A DNA stretch of 47,504 bases from Acidobacterium sp. (GCA_003152415.1 PMAD01000082.1:2032-49535); one strand, 5' to 3'. Counted from the first letter of the stretch, positions 25,796 to 35,408 are shown. Numbers and translations are program-made. The notes: generated from the letters alone by a model not told the origin.

Positions 25796-26248
25796 TTACC
25801 TTCCTTTGGTTTCTTCGCGCGAGGAGCCGCTCTGGAACCAGTCATCGGTGAGATTCTGCTCTCGACGGACCTGTCCCTTCTTCTCTGCGCGCGCCGCGGT
25901 CGCAAGCAGAGCTTCAACCTGCCGCCGCTCCAGACGACGAGCCAGCAGTTCCTCACGTGCTTCGCGGACGGCTCCCTGCCCTTCTTGCGCAAGAGCTTCG
26001 AGTCTTGCCTCTTTCCAGTCGAGGATTTCAGCGTCGGCGATTCTCATCAGCCACGACTCGCGCCTGGCGGATTCGTCTCCCGCCAGCATTTGCAAAGCAT
26101 CTGCGCGCACGGACAGAGCGAGGTGCCGTTGCCACTCCGCAGCCGTCTCCAGAAAGCGCAAACTCGCGATCTTCTTCTCAAATTCGAGGCGGGAGAGATC
26201 TTCCAGCAGCGCCCGGATGCGCAACACTCGATCCAGTTTTCGCTTCAT
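25796..26248 (-). CDS. fliJ: Flagellar export chaperone FliJ-like
   Basis: Coiled-coil MKRKLDRVLRIRALLEDLSRLEFEKKIASLR directly after fliI (4-bp overlap). Confidence 0.78.
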   Translation of the reverse strand: MKRKLDRVLRIRALLEDLSRLEFEKKIASLRFLETAAEWQRHLALSVRADALQMLAGDESARRESWLMRIADAEILDWKEARLEALAQEGQGAVREAREELLARRLERRQVEALLATAARAEKKGQVRREQNLTDDWFQSGSSREETKGR

Positions 26249-27582
26249 GACACTGCGGTCGCATTGTTGCTTTCGATGGACGCAACCAGCCGGAGTAGCT
26301 GGTTCCGCGCATCTCCAAAGGTCTCCGGTTCGCGCGGACTTTGCACCAGATAGTTCCGAATGGCAGGGAGGAATCGCAGAGCACGGTCAATATCCTGATC
26401 GGTCCCAGGCTTGTAGGCGCCGATCCTCACCAGATCCTCCGAACGCGCCCACGTGGAGAGGACCCGACGGACGGTCGCGGCTGCTTTGGAATGGTCGTCA
26501 GTTACCACGTGCGGCATCAGCCGGCTGATCGATTCGATCACATCGATAGGCGGATACCAGCCATCGGTGGCGAGGGTCCGTGCCAGGACAACGTGACCGT
26601 CGAGATAGGAGCGGACCGCGTCCACCAGCGGATCCTGCAAATCGTCGCCTTCCATCAAAACCGTGTAGAAAGCGGTGATACTGCCCGTACGGAAGCGGCC
26701 GGCGCGTTCCACCAGCCGCGCTAGGCGACTGAACACCGATGGAGTGTAACCGCGCGTCGTTGGCGGTTCGCCGGCTGCCAAACCCACCTCCCGGGCGGCC
26801 ATCGCAAATCGGGTGAGCGAGTCAAGAACAAGGAGGACATGTCTTCCTGTGCCGGCGAAGTACTCCGCCACGCTGGTGGCCGCCAGCGCCGCCCGCATGC
26901 GCAGCAGGGCTGACTGGTCCGATGTGGAAACCAGAACGACGGCGCGCTTCCTGCCCTCGGGCCCAAGGCCCTGTTCGAGAAACTCCCCAACTTCCCTGCC
27001 GCGCTCTCCCACGAGCCCTACCACGATCACATCGGCATCGCTGTTGCGTGTCATCATCCCGATCAGCGTGCTCTTGCCCACTCCAGAGCCACCGAAAATG
27101 CCGACCCTCTGGCCGCGCCCCACACTGAGCACGCTGTCGATGGCGCGGACCCCGGTTCCCAAGGCTTCGCGTATTGGCTCCCGATCAAGCGGCGCAGGCG
27201 CCGAGTGCTCCAGCGGGACCAGCGACTGCAGAATCGGTCTGCGCGCGCCATCAAGCGCCTGACCCATGGCATTCATCACGCGACCGATCAGGGCTTCGCC
27301 AACTTCCACGCGAGGAGTGACGCCGGACGCGGACACAGGGTCTCCGTACCGTATTCCATCCGCCGGATCCAGGGTCATCGAGAGCACATCGGGACCGCGG
27401 AAGCCAATCACCTCTGCTGCATGAACCTTTCCCGTTGAGTCACGGATTTCGCAGCATTCGCCCACAGAACAGGGCGGGCCTTCCGATTCGATGGTCTGCC
27501 CGGTGGCCTCGACCACTCGCCCGCGCCAGCGAAACGGCTGTCGCTGGCGGAGTCGCGAGAAATAGGTCCCGAGCAGATCCAC
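26245..27582 (-). CDS. fliI: Flagellum-specific ATP synthase
   Basis: GQRVGIFGGSGVGKSTLIGMMTRN; VLLVLDSLTRFAMAAREVGLAAGEPPTTRGYTPSVF. Confidence 0.95.
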   Translation of the reverse strand: MDLLGTYFSRLRQRQPFRWRGRVVEATGQTIESEGPPCSVGECCEIRDSTGKVHAAEVIGFRGPDVLSMTLDPADGIRYGDPVSASGVTPRVEVGEALIGRVMNAMGQALDGARRPILQSLVPLEHSAPAPLDREPIREALGTGVRAIDSVLSVGRGQRVGIFGGSGVGKSTLIGMMTRNSDADVIVVGLVGERGREVGEFLEQGLGPEGRKRAVVLVSTSDQSALLRMRAALAATSVAEYFAGTGRHVLLVLDSLTRFAMAAREVGLAAGEPPTTRGYTPSVFSRLARLVERAGRFRTGSITAFYTVLMEGDDLQDPLVDAVRSYLDGHVVLARTLATDGWYPPIDVIESISRLMPHVVTDDHSKAAATVRRVLSTWARSEDLVRIGAYKPGTDQDIDRALRFLPAIRNYLVQSPREPETFGDARNQLLRLVASIESNNATAVS

Positions 27583-28284
27583 TCACCCCCGCCTTCCGGC
27601 GACTTCGGGCCGATTCGTTTCGAGGCCGCTCTCGCTGGAGACCTCAGGTAGATCGAAAAAGCTCCGTTCAATTTCCCTGAGCTGAGCGCGTACGCCGAGG
27701 TCGACGGTGCCCAGTTTGGTTTCCAGAACCGCTTCGCAGGTGTGCATCTCCTGATCCGCCCACACCTCTGGGCGCAGGGGCAGTTCCGGCATCAGGCGTA
27801 CCATTTCGGCCCACATTTCTTCATGTACGGCCGGCACCCGCAAGCGAACCTTCGTTGACTCCGCGAGCTGGCCCAGCGCGACGCGCACGGCTCCGGAGAG
27901 CAACAGCGGATCCAGCTGCGATTCCCGGTGCAGGACCCGTTCGGCAACGGCAAGCGCCAGCCGCACTACTTCGTGTTCGACGCGGGTGAGATACTCGTCT
28001 GCGTGGCCGCGAAATTCGCCGATGGCCGCGCTCAATTCTGCCGTGCACTGCTGGCGCCAGGCGGAGTGTTCGCTGCTCGCCAGTTCCTTACCCCGGACCA
28101 CTGCTTCCTGCCGCGCGCTTTCCAGCTTTCGCGCGAAATGCTTCTCCTTCTTCTCGATCTCTGCCTCAAGTTCGCGCACGCGCTGCTCCGGGTCCACTGG
28201 CGATTCGAAATCGATGACCGGCGGCACTCCCGCCAGGACCGGGTATTCCATTGGCCGGTATTGATTGTCGAGCTCGCTCGGCAT
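27583..28284 (-). CDS. fliH: Flagellar assembly protein FliH-like
   Basis: RVEHEVVRLALAVAERVLHRESQLDPLLLSGAVRVAL; abuts fliI. Confidence 0.82.
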   Translation of the reverse strand: MPSELDNQYRPMEYPVLAGVPPVIDFESPVDPEQRVRELEAEIEKKEKHFARKLESARQEAVVRGKELASSEHSAWRQQCTAELSAAIGEFRGHADEYLTRVEHEVVRLALAVAERVLHRESQLDPLLLSGAVRVALGQLAESTKVRLRVPAVHEEMWAEMVRLMPELPLRPEVWADQEMHTCEAVLETKLGTVDLGVRAQLREIERSFFDLPEVSSESGLETNRPEVAGRRG

Positions 28285-28297
28285 AGGTCTCCGTTCG

Positions 28298-29335
28298 TTA
28301 CACTACGAAGTCATCGCCCTGTTCAAGCTTAAGGATGACCTTGCCCTCGCCTTCGAGGTTGCGGGCGAGGGCAAGGATTTCGTGCTGGGCGCCAGCTACC
28401 TCTCGGGCTCGCACGGGGCCCATCACTTCCATATCTTCCTTCAGCATGTCCGCCGCGCGAGAGGACATGGCTGCAAAGACATGGGAACGGAGATCCTCGG
28501 ACGCCCCGCGCAGGGCAAGCGCAAGCTGCCGCTTATCCGCGGCGGCTACAATCTCCCGAATGCTCGCGGGAGGAATGGTGACCAGATCGTCGAAGGTGAA
28601 CATCAGGTTGCGAATGTTCAGAGCCATGGCGACGTCGGCCGCTTCGATCTCATCGAGAATCTTCTTGGTTTCCTCTGACTCCATGCGGTTCAGGAGGTCG
28701 GCGACCGCTTTGAAACCCGAATAGGCCTTGCGCCCTGTGTCCCCCATGTTTTCGAGCCGCCGGTGCAGGATCATGGCCACGCGCTGGGCCATCTCCGGAG
28801 AAAACTGCCGCATCGCGGCCAGCCGTCGGATGGCTTCGACCCGCCGTTCCTCGCTGAGGCTGTCAATGACCGTCGAGCCCCGCTTGGCGTCGAGATGGGC
28901 CAGGACCACGGCGATTGTCTGCGGGTGCTCGCTCTCCAGAAACTTGCCGAGCTGCTGGGGATCGACTCGCTGCAGAACCGTGAGATCGCTCTGACTGGCT
29001 TCCTGTGCTCTCTTGACCAGCCCCAACAGGTCTTCAGCACGTTGTTGACCGAACGTGTCGACCAGCAGCTTGGTCGCATAATCCAGCCCTCCATGAATCA
29101 TGAACTGCTGGGTTCCCAACATTTCGTGAAACTCATCGATCACTTCGAGCGACAGATCGGGCGGTACGCCGCGCAGGTCGGCAATTTCTTCCGTGAGCCT
29201 CTGCAGGTCTCCCTCTGCGAGATTCTGGAGAATTTTCTTCCCCAGTTCATCTCCCACGGCCACCAGAAAGATCGCCGCCTTGCGCACTCCACTCAAAGAG
29301 TGGTGAGCAGCTACGGAGTTTGAGGCGGTGGCCAT
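28298..29335 (-). CDS. fliG: Flagellar motor switch protein
   Basis: HPQTIAVVLAHLDAKRGSTVIDSL; MFTFDDLVTIPPASIREIVAAADKRQLALALRGAS. Confidence 0.95.
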   Translation of the reverse strand: MATASNSVAAHHSLSGVRKAAIFLVAVGDELGKKILQNLAEGDLQRLTEEIADLRGVPPDLSLEVIDEFHEMLGTQQFMIHGGLDYATKLLVDTFGQQRAEDLLGLVKRAQEASQSDLTVLQRVDPQQLGKFLESEHPQTIAVVLAHLDAKRGSTVIDSLSEERRVEAIRRLAAMRQFSPEMAQRVAMILHRRLENMGDTGRKAYSGFKAVADLLNRMESEETKKILDEIEAADVAMALNIRNLMFTFDDLVTIPPASIREIVAAADKRQLALALRGASEDLRSHVFAAMSSRAADMLKEDMEVMGPVRAREVAGAQHEILALARNLEGEGKVILKLEQGDDFVV

Positions 29336-29337
29336 AT

Positions 29338-30951
29338 TTACTCAGAGCGAATCCAGCTCTCCAACAGGCGGGTGCTTTGCGCGGGATCCCGTTTTACCGT
29401 TTCAGAGACCCGCTCGAAGACGCTCTGCGCCCGTATTTTCTGCTGCTCAGCTGCCTGTTGCTCGGGAGACAGTTCCTTCGGTTCGGGTGCCGGGGCAACG
29501 CGCAGCGGCGCGGCAGGATTCGATGGGGATGCGCGGCGGGCGGGAGTTGAGGCCAGAGAACGGAGCGTGGGGCGCGCAACCAGGAGGAAGAATGCCAGAA
29601 GTGCCGCCAGGATCGTCGCATACCGTAAAAGGGACTGCGACTGAACTGCCATCGCCAGCACCCGCTCTCCCAGCGCCGGCTCTGGAGCAACAGCATCGTC
29701 GTCAAAGGCCAGCTGTTCCACACTGACCTCATCTCCTCGCGACCCGTCAAAGCCGACCGCCGATTGTGCCAGGTCCGTCAGGCGCTTCATCTCATCGGCA
29801 GTGCGGGGCTGCCAGGCTACCGCCTTTCCCTGGCCAACACGACGATAGTTGATGAGAACCGCGGCCGTCACTCGGCGCACCCGGCCGGGGGCTTCCACGC
29901 TGTGCCGGACCTTCTTCGATACACCGTACGTCGCGCTCTCCTGCTTCAGGTTTTGCCCAGCTTCGTTCTGCGCTGGATAGAGCGGCGGCTTGGCGTTGGG
30001 TGCGTTGCTCGCGGTACCCGGAATGCCAGAAGCCACTGGTTGTCCCGAAGTTTGCTCGTTGCGCTGCATCGAGAGTGTCGCCGTCTGCGCCGGATCGTAC
30101 GTTTCGTCCAGCTCATCGGCTGAATCAGGATCGTAATCGACATTGACCGAGGCGCGGACATTACCCGGACCAGCCGCGGGTTCGAGCGTCTCGACCAGTT
30201 TGGCAGCGAGCTCTTGCTCGTGAGAGGCGAGGGCTGCATCGCCGGTGCGGCGACCCAGCATTCCGCCTCCCTCCGCATCGACCAGCACGACGTTTTCCGG
30301 GCGCAGATCGTCGACTGCGCTCGCCACCAGGTTCGAGACGGCCTCCGCTTCATCGTTGGAAATGGTCCGATGCCGCAATCGCAGTACCACCGACGCTTTC
30401 GCTTCCCGCTGATCCGTTGTGAAGAGCGACTCGTGAGGCAACACCAGATGCACGCGGGCTGACTGCACGGAACCCAGGGTTGCAATCGTATGCTCCAGCT
30501 CTCCTTCGAGGGCTCGCTGGTAGTTCACTTTCTCGTCGAACTCCGAACCCATCCAGTTGGGCTTGTCGAACAGTTCGAACCCCATGCGCCCGCTTTTTGG
30601 GCCACCCTTGGCTGTGGTCGCCAGCCGCGCCTTGTCCAGATCCTGCGCGGGCACACGAAGGCCGGACCCATCCGGTGACACATCGAAGGGGATGCCGGCG
30701 GTGGTCAGCTCCTGAGCTATCTGGCGTGCATCATCCGGATCGAGTCCCCCATACAGCGTGCGCCAGTCTGTTCTCGAGGCGTACCAGAGAAGGCCGCCAA
30801 AACAAGCCACCAGAACGGCCGCCGCCATGAGCAGACGACTTCGGTGAGCGGGCTCGAGAGCGCGATAGCGGGCCGCCGCCTCGGCAACCAGAGCACCAGC
30901 GCGCTGCTGCACGGTCAATGCGTTCTGCGGCTTTTCAGGTTTCTCGGCCAT
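29338..30951 (-). CDS. fliF: Flagellar M-ring protein
   Basis: YGGLDPDDARQIAQELTTAGIPFDVSPDGSGLRVPAQDLDKARLATTAKGGPKSGRMGFELFDKPNWMGSEFDEKVNYQRALEGELEHTI. Confidence 0.95.
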   Translation of the reverse strand: MAEKPEKPQNALTVQQRAGALVAEAAARYRALEPAHRSRLLMAAAVLVACFGGLLWYASRTDWRTLYGGLDPDDARQIAQELTTAGIPFDVSPDGSGLRVPAQDLDKARLATTAKGGPKSGRMGFELFDKPNWMGSEFDEKVNYQRALEGELEHTIATLGSVQSARVHLVLPHESLFTTDQREAKASVVLRLRHRTISNDEAEAVSNLVASAVDDLRPENVVLVDAEGGGMLGRRTGDAALASHEQELAAKLVETLEPAAGPGNVRASVNVDYDPDSADELDETYDPAQTATLSMQRNEQTSGQPVASGIPGTASNAPNAKPPLYPAQNEAGQNLKQESATYGVSKKVRHSVEAPGRVRRVTAAVLINYRRVGQGKAVAWQPRTADEMKRLTDLAQSAVGFDGSRGDEVSVEQLAFDDDAVAPEPALGERVLAMAVQSQSLLRYATILAALLAFFLLVARPTLRSLASTPARRASPSNPAAPLRVAPAPEPKELSPEQQAAEQQKIRAQSVFERVSETVKRDPAQSTRLLESWIRSE

Positions 30952-30973
30952 TCTGCTCCACCAGTGCTGCCGC

Positions 30974-31276
30974 TCAGAACTGCATGCCCATGACCTGCTG
31001 GTAGGCGGCCACGGCCTTGTTCCGCACCGCCAATGCCAGCTCGAAACTCATGTCGGCTTTCTGTGTGGCAATCATCGCGTCATGAACATCGACGCCGGTT
31101 CCCTTTAATAAGCCCTCCACGGCCATGGATGCCTGCTGCTGGAGACTATCGACGCCGGTGACGGCGTCTTTCAGCAGATCGCCAAACGGAGCTGACCCCC
31201 CAGAGGCAACTCCAGCCGGGCCGCCTGCTGGGAGTACGACGGGCGCGGAAAATAACGAAATAACAGCTGCGTGCAT
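30974..31276 (-). CDS. fliE: Flagellar hook-basal body complex protein
   Basis: ALAVRNKAVAAYQQVMGMQF C-terminus; genomic position. Confidence 0.9.
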   Translation of the reverse strand: MHAAVISLFSAPVVLPAGGPAGVASGGSAPFGDLLKDAVTGVDSLQQQASMAVEGLLKGTGVDVHDAMIATQKADMSFELALAVRNKAVAAYQQVMGMQF

Positions 31277-31287
31277 CGATCAACCTC

Positions 31288-31734
31288 CTATTTCAAAATG
31301 TCCAGCGAAGCCGAGAGCATTCCCTTTTCCGCCTGCACCGCCGAACTGTTCAGGCCGTAGGCTCGCGTTGCCCCCATCAGGTCGACCATCTCGGTTAACG
31401 GATTGATGTCCGGATAGGACACATAACCATCTTTGTCCGCGTCCGGATGGCCTGGGTCATAGCGTCGCAGCGGGGCTTCCTGGCCGGTCACCACCGCCGA
31501 GACCCGGACTCCCCCAATCTCCTGACTGGACTGGCTGCCCTCTCCAAGCAACTGGCTGGCAAAGCTCTGATGCGGGGCGTCGGAGGAAAACACAACATGC
31601 TGGCGCTGATATGGACCCCCGTCTGCGGTTCGCGTCGTTTCCGCGTTCGCCATGTTGGCCGCCACCACCTCGGCACGTATGCGCTCGGCCTCGAGCGCCG
31701 AGCCACTGATCTCCATCGCGCCGAACAGATTCAT
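31288..31734 (-). CDS. flgC: Flagellar basal-body rod protein
   Basis: MNLFGAMEISGSALEAERIRAEVVAANMANAETTR...VSYPDINPLTEMVDLMGATRAYGLN. Confidence 0.94.
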   Translation of the reverse strand: MNLFGAMEISGSALEAERIRAEVVAANMANAETTRTADGGPYQRQHVVFSSDAPHQSFASQLLGEGSQSSQEIGGVRVSAVVTGQEAPLRRYDPGHPDADKDGYVSYPDINPLTEMVDLMGATRAYGLNSSAVQAEKGMLSASLDILK

Positions 31735-31768
31735 GTTTGCCTCTCTTCCCCGGCGAAGGTCGCCATCC

Positions 31769-32146
31769 TCACTTCTGGTCTTCGTGAATGGCGTCCATGA
31801 CGCGCGAGAATTCGTGCTTCAGCAACTCCACTCCGGTTCGGAACTGGAGCTGCGCCTCGGCCATCTTCATGCCCTCGCGGTCCATCGAGACGTTATTTCC
31901 ATCCGGACGCTCCAGCAGGCCGCCCACCCGGCCGAGCTGCGGCGCGGGGGCAGACCCAGCACCGCTCCCTCCCTGCTGGTTGAGGGAATCGAGGGACCGC
32001 GACATTTCCGCGGCAAAATCGAACCCCGTGGTCTGGTATCCCGGCGTGTCGACGTTCGCCATGTTCTGTGCTGTCGCCTTCAGTTCAAGAGTGGACAGAT
32101 CCAGATATCGGTTGAGCGCCTCGGCCATCGGTGTCGCCATTTGCAT
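31769..32146 (-). CDS. flgB: Flagellar basal-body rod protein
   Basis: LSTLELKATAQNMANVDTPGYQTTGFDFAAEM. Confidence 0.92.
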   Translation of the reverse strand: MQMATPMAEALNRYLDLSTLELKATAQNMANVDTPGYQTTGFDFAAEMSRSLDSLNQQGGSGAGSAPAPQLGRVGGLLERPDGNNVSMDREGMKMAEAQLQFRTGVELLKHEFSRVMDAIHEDQK

Positions 32147-32226
32147 CGTGGTGCTCTCCGGAAGAATCTCCACTGGAGTCGTTGCAGGAATACTTCCGGC
32201 GCGACGCCGGCAGCATTAGAAAACCC

Positions 32227-33522
32227 TCATTGCGGATCGTCGAATTCGATCTCTTCGAAGTCGATCCGCGGTCGATCTTCGGCAAGAATCCAGCCCCGCT
32301 CCAGCACATGTTCCAGCTCCCGCACGTTTCCGGGCCAGGAATGAGCGACCAGACGCGCCAGCGCTGGCGCCGTAATCTGCTTGGCCGGGCTGCTTTTCGC
32401 GAATTCCCGGAGGAAGTGCCCTGCCAGCGTTTCAATGTCCTGGCTGCGGCCCAGGAGTGCCGGTGTGCGGATCAGAAATACGGCTAGCCGGTAGTAAAGG
32501 TCGGCCCGGAATCCTCCCTCTGCCACGAGCTTTGCCAGAGGGCGATGCGTCGCGGCCACGATTCTCACGTTCACCGAGACGGAACCGTTGTTTCCCACGC
32601 GCTGCAGCTCGCCGCTCTCCAGAAATCGCAGCAGCTTTGCCTGCAGCCCCAGGGGTATCTCGCCAACTTCGTCGAGGAAGAGCGTACCGCCATGCGCGGC
32701 TTCAATGCGTCCCGTACGACCTTCCACAGCGCCGGTGAAGGCGCCGCGCGTGTGGCCAAAAAGCTCCGCTTCGAGCAGGCCCTCGGGAATCGCCGCGCAG
32801 TTCAGAGCGATCAGCTTGTGCGCTGAGCGGTCGCTCAGGCGGTGCAGCGCGCGGGCCACCAGCTCCTTGCCGCTGCCGGTTGGTCCTTCGATCAGCACGG
32901 GCGTCGTCCGCGCGGCGACCAGACGAATTCTCCGGCTGACTTCGAGTATTGCTGGGTGAGAGCCAACAAGTTCCTGGAGACCCCGTTCGCTTGCCGGGAG
33001 ATTCCTGGTTGCAGGACTGGCCTCGGCGGCCGCCGCGCCGGAAGGGCTCGGCAGCGCAGAATTGCGCCCCAGCGAAAGTGGCGCAGGTTCTTCAGGCAAT
33101 GAGCCGGACGCCTTAGAGGTTCGGGTCAACTCTCCTCCCGGCGCTGTGTTCCAGATTTCGTCATCGGTGGCCTGCGCGCGACGAAGTGCATGCAGAACCT
33201 CATTGCGGCGGGGGCATCGCAAGTCCGTTCCGGCTGCGATCGAAGCGTCCGCCATAATCAGATCGATGTCGGGGTGGACTCGTTTGAACTCCGCCACAAA
33301 CTCATGAATCTCCAGATCCGGCAGCCAGGAGTCGAGCACCACCGCTTCCGCTGGAGCCGCATCAAGACAGGCAAGCGTCTCCGCGCCCCCTTCGGCCTCG
33401 CGCACCTGCCACCGCAGATCGGCCAGAGCGTTCCGGACACGTTTGCGAAACGAAGAATCAGCACTGGTCAGCACGGCGGTTCGGGCGGTTGCGGAAACCC
33501 CGGATGTCGCTGTCGTTCCCAT
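32227..33522 (-). CDS. Sigma-54-dependent activator with degenerate receiver and no C-terminal HTH
   Basis: EGPTGSGKELVARALH, HTRGAFTGAVEGRTGRIEAAHGGTLFLDEVGEIP, SWPGNVRELEHVLERG, then ends at DRPRIDFEEIEFDDPQ. Confidence 0.88.
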   Translation of the reverse strand: MGTTATSGVSATARTAVLTSADSSFRKRVRNALADLRWQVREAEGGAETLACLDAAPAEAVVLDSWLPDLEIHEFVAEFKRVHPDIDLIMADASIAAGTDLRCPRRNEVLHALRRAQATDDEIWNTAPGGELTRTSKASGSLPEEPAPLSLGRNSALPSPSGAAAAEASPATRNLPASERGLQELVGSHPAILEVSRRIRLVAARTTPVLIEGPTGSGKELVARALHRLSDRSAHKLIALNCAAIPEGLLEAELFGHTRGAFTGAVEGRTGRIEAAHGGTLFLDEVGEIPLGLQAKLLRFLESGELQRVGNNGSVSVNVRIVAATHRPLAKLVAEGGFRADLYYRLAVFLIRTPALLGRSQDIETLAGHFLREFAKSSPAKQITAPALARLVAHSWPGNVRELEHVLERGWILAEDRPRIDFEEIEFDDPQ

Positions 33523-33560
33523 GAATTTGCTCCTCCTGTTGTCCCGATGCAATGACTGGA

Positions 33561-34271
33561 TCAGGCGCGGATGTCGATGCTGTATCCGACGCCACGAACG
33601 GTGCGAATGAGAGGCGCGGCGGTCTCGGCCTGGCGCTCCCCAACATCACCGCTCCTCGGCTCCGGCGTATCGTGCAGCTTGCGGCGCAGATAATTGATGT
33701 AAACATCCACCACATTCGTACTGGCCTCAACGTTCATGTTCCAAACCTCCTGCAGCAGAGTTGCGCGGGAGACCGTCCGACCGCGATGGAGCATCAGGTA
33801 TTCAAGCAATGCAAATTCCTTGCCCGTCAGGGCTACGGGTTCCCCGTTTCGGGCCACAGTGCGCTCAACACGCCTTAACTCCAGGTCGCCCTGGCGCAAA
33901 ACCAGCCCGGGCGTCCTTCGCCGCAGCAACGCACGGCAACGTGCACGGAGTTCGACAAACGAGAATGGCTTTTGCATAAAATCGTCCGCGCCCATCTCCA
34001 GACAACGCAGCCGGGTTTCGGGCTCCTGCCGGGCGCTAAGGATGAGAATTGGTAAATCATCCGTGAGCGAGCGCAGGAATTCCAGAACCTCTGTTCCATC
34101 TCGCCGCGGAAGATTCAGATCGAGGACGGCCATCTCGGGAATGTCATTCCTGGCGGCTTCCATCGCCATCTCACCGTCGGTCGCCATGATGATCTCGTGA
34201 CCATCCTGCTCCAGTCCGCGGGCGAGGAACATTCCCAGCGCCCGGTCGTCTTCAGCGATAAGCAAACGCAT
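33561..34271 (-). CDS. OmpR/PhoB-family response regulator
   Basis: MRLLIAEDDRALGMFLARGLEQDGHE...VLDLNLPRRDG...MQKPFSF; winged-helix TGKEFALLEYLMLHRGRTVSRATLLQEVW...VDVYINYLRRKL. Confidence 0.93.
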   Translation of the reverse strand: MRLLIAEDDRALGMFLARGLEQDGHEIIMATDGEMAMEAARNDIPEMAVLDLNLPRRDGTEVLEFLRSLTDDLPILILSARQEPETRLRCLEMGADDFMQKPFSFVELRARCRALLRRRTPGLVLRQGDLELRRVERTVARNGEPVALTGKEFALLEYLMLHRGRTVSRATLLQEVWNMNVEASTNVVDVYINYLRRKLHDTPEPRSGDVGERQAETAAPLIRTVRGVGYSIDIRA

Positions 34272-34405
34272 GTGAGGTTTCTCCAACTCTCCACCATCTC
34301 GCGGATGTTCCAGGAAGAGGAGCCCAATCATGAGAAACAACCAGGCCGCTGTCCCGGAACGGAAGAGCATCGCGTCCAGTGTCAAATCGGGAAAGAGAGA
34401 CAGGA

Positions 34406-34446
34406 GTTGCGCTGATTCGCCTTTTATTCGCTATAATGGCTGTCTA
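34406..34446 (+). promoter_or_regulatory. lexA promoter: TATAAT at 34432-34437, ATTC-N7-ATTC direct repeat at 34415-34429
   Basis: TTGCGCTGATTCGCCTTTTATTCGCTATAATGGCTGTCTATG; the ATG is 8 nt after the -10. Confidence 0.65.
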
Positions 34447-35048
34447 TGGCCATTACCCGGCGGCAAAAGGAAGTGTTGGACTTCATCTCCGGCTTTGTGC
34501 AAAGGAACGGTTATTCCCCGTCTTTTGAGGAGATCGCGCGCGGCCTCGATCTTCGTTCGCTGGCTACCGTGCACAAGCACATCACAAATCTGCAGAACAA
34601 AGGATTGCTGGCCCGCGCCCACAATCGCAGCCGCTCACTGGACGTGCTACCGCCGAGACCCAAGGGCCGGGGAGTTGATCGACTGCCTCTCGCAGGGCGG
34701 ATTGCCGCCGGTTATCCCGTAGAAGCCGCGGAAATTCCGGAGAGCATCTCTCTGGGCGACATTGTCGGCAACCGTGACGTTTTTGTCCTGCAGGTGCGGG
34801 GCGAGTCAATGCGCGATGAACATATCTTGGATGGCGACTATGTGCTCGTGGAGCGAATCAACACCGCCCGTTCAGGTGAGATCGTAGTGGCGCTGGTCCG
34901 AGGCTCGGAAACCACTCTGAAGCGCTACTACCGGGAAGGGTCTTTGGTCCGGCTCCAGCCCGCAAATGCCGAGATGGACCCAATCTTTGTTCCGGCCGCG
35001 CAGGTTGCGATCCAGGGAAGAGTGCTGGGTATGCTACGAAAGTACTAA
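34446..35048 (+). CDS. lexA: SOS repressor LexA
   Basis: RRQKEVLDFISGFVQRNGYSPSFEEIARGL; cleavage region GRIAAGYP; GESMRDEHILDGDYVLVER and ETTLKRYY (Ser/Lys dyad). Confidence 0.95.
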   Translation: MAITRRQKEVLDFISGFVQRNGYSPSFEEIARGLDLRSLATVHKHITNLQNKGLLARAHNRSRSLDVLPPRPKGRGVDRLPLAGRIAAGYPVEAAEIPESISLGDIVGNRDVFVLQVRGESMRDEHILDGDYVLVERINTARSGEIVVALVRGSETTLKRYYREGSLVRLQPANAEMDPIFVPAAQVAIQGRVLGMLRKY

Positions 35049-35075
35049 GCCTCGCCGCGTCTCTGCCGCCGCCGT

Positions 35076-35408
35076 CTACCCGATTACGCGCGTGATACTC
35101 CGTGCAATTGTTTCCTTGGGGACGTAGCCAACAATCTGATCGGCGACCTTGCCGCCCTTGAAGATCAGCAGCGCCGGAATGCCGCGAATCCCGTAACGCA
35201 TGGGGGTCGCCTGGTTGTGGTCGACATCCATCTTCGCGACCTTCAAACGGCCGCTAAACTCAGTAGCGACTTCATCGACGATGGGCGCCAAGGCACGGCA
35301 GGGCCCACACCATGTGGCCCAGAAATCAACCAGCACTGGCTGCTCCGACTGAAGCACTTCCTTATCGAACGTAGCGTCACTCACCTCAGCGATTCCCACT
35401 GCAGCCAT
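35076..35408 (-). CDS. trxA: Thioredoxin
   Basis: VLVDFWATWCGPCRALAPIVDEVA...GIRGIPALLIFKGGKV. Confidence 0.95.
   Translation of the reverse strand: MAAVGIAEVSDATFDKEVLQSEQPVLVDFWATWCGPCRALAPIVDEVATEFSGRLKVAKMDVDHNQATPMRYGIRGIPALLIFKGGKVADQIVGYVPKETIARSITRVIG

Noticed and set aside
32196-32210. CCGGCG-TCG-CGCCGG hairpin between the sigma-54 activator and flgB
   Set aside because: Only 6-bp arms in high-GC DNA; expected by chance, so no separate claim made.
21583-34271. Sigma-54 (-24/-12) promoters in the flagellar cluster
   Set aside because: No convincing TGGCAC-N5-TTGCA match was found by eye upstream of flgB or other genes; a profile search would be needed.
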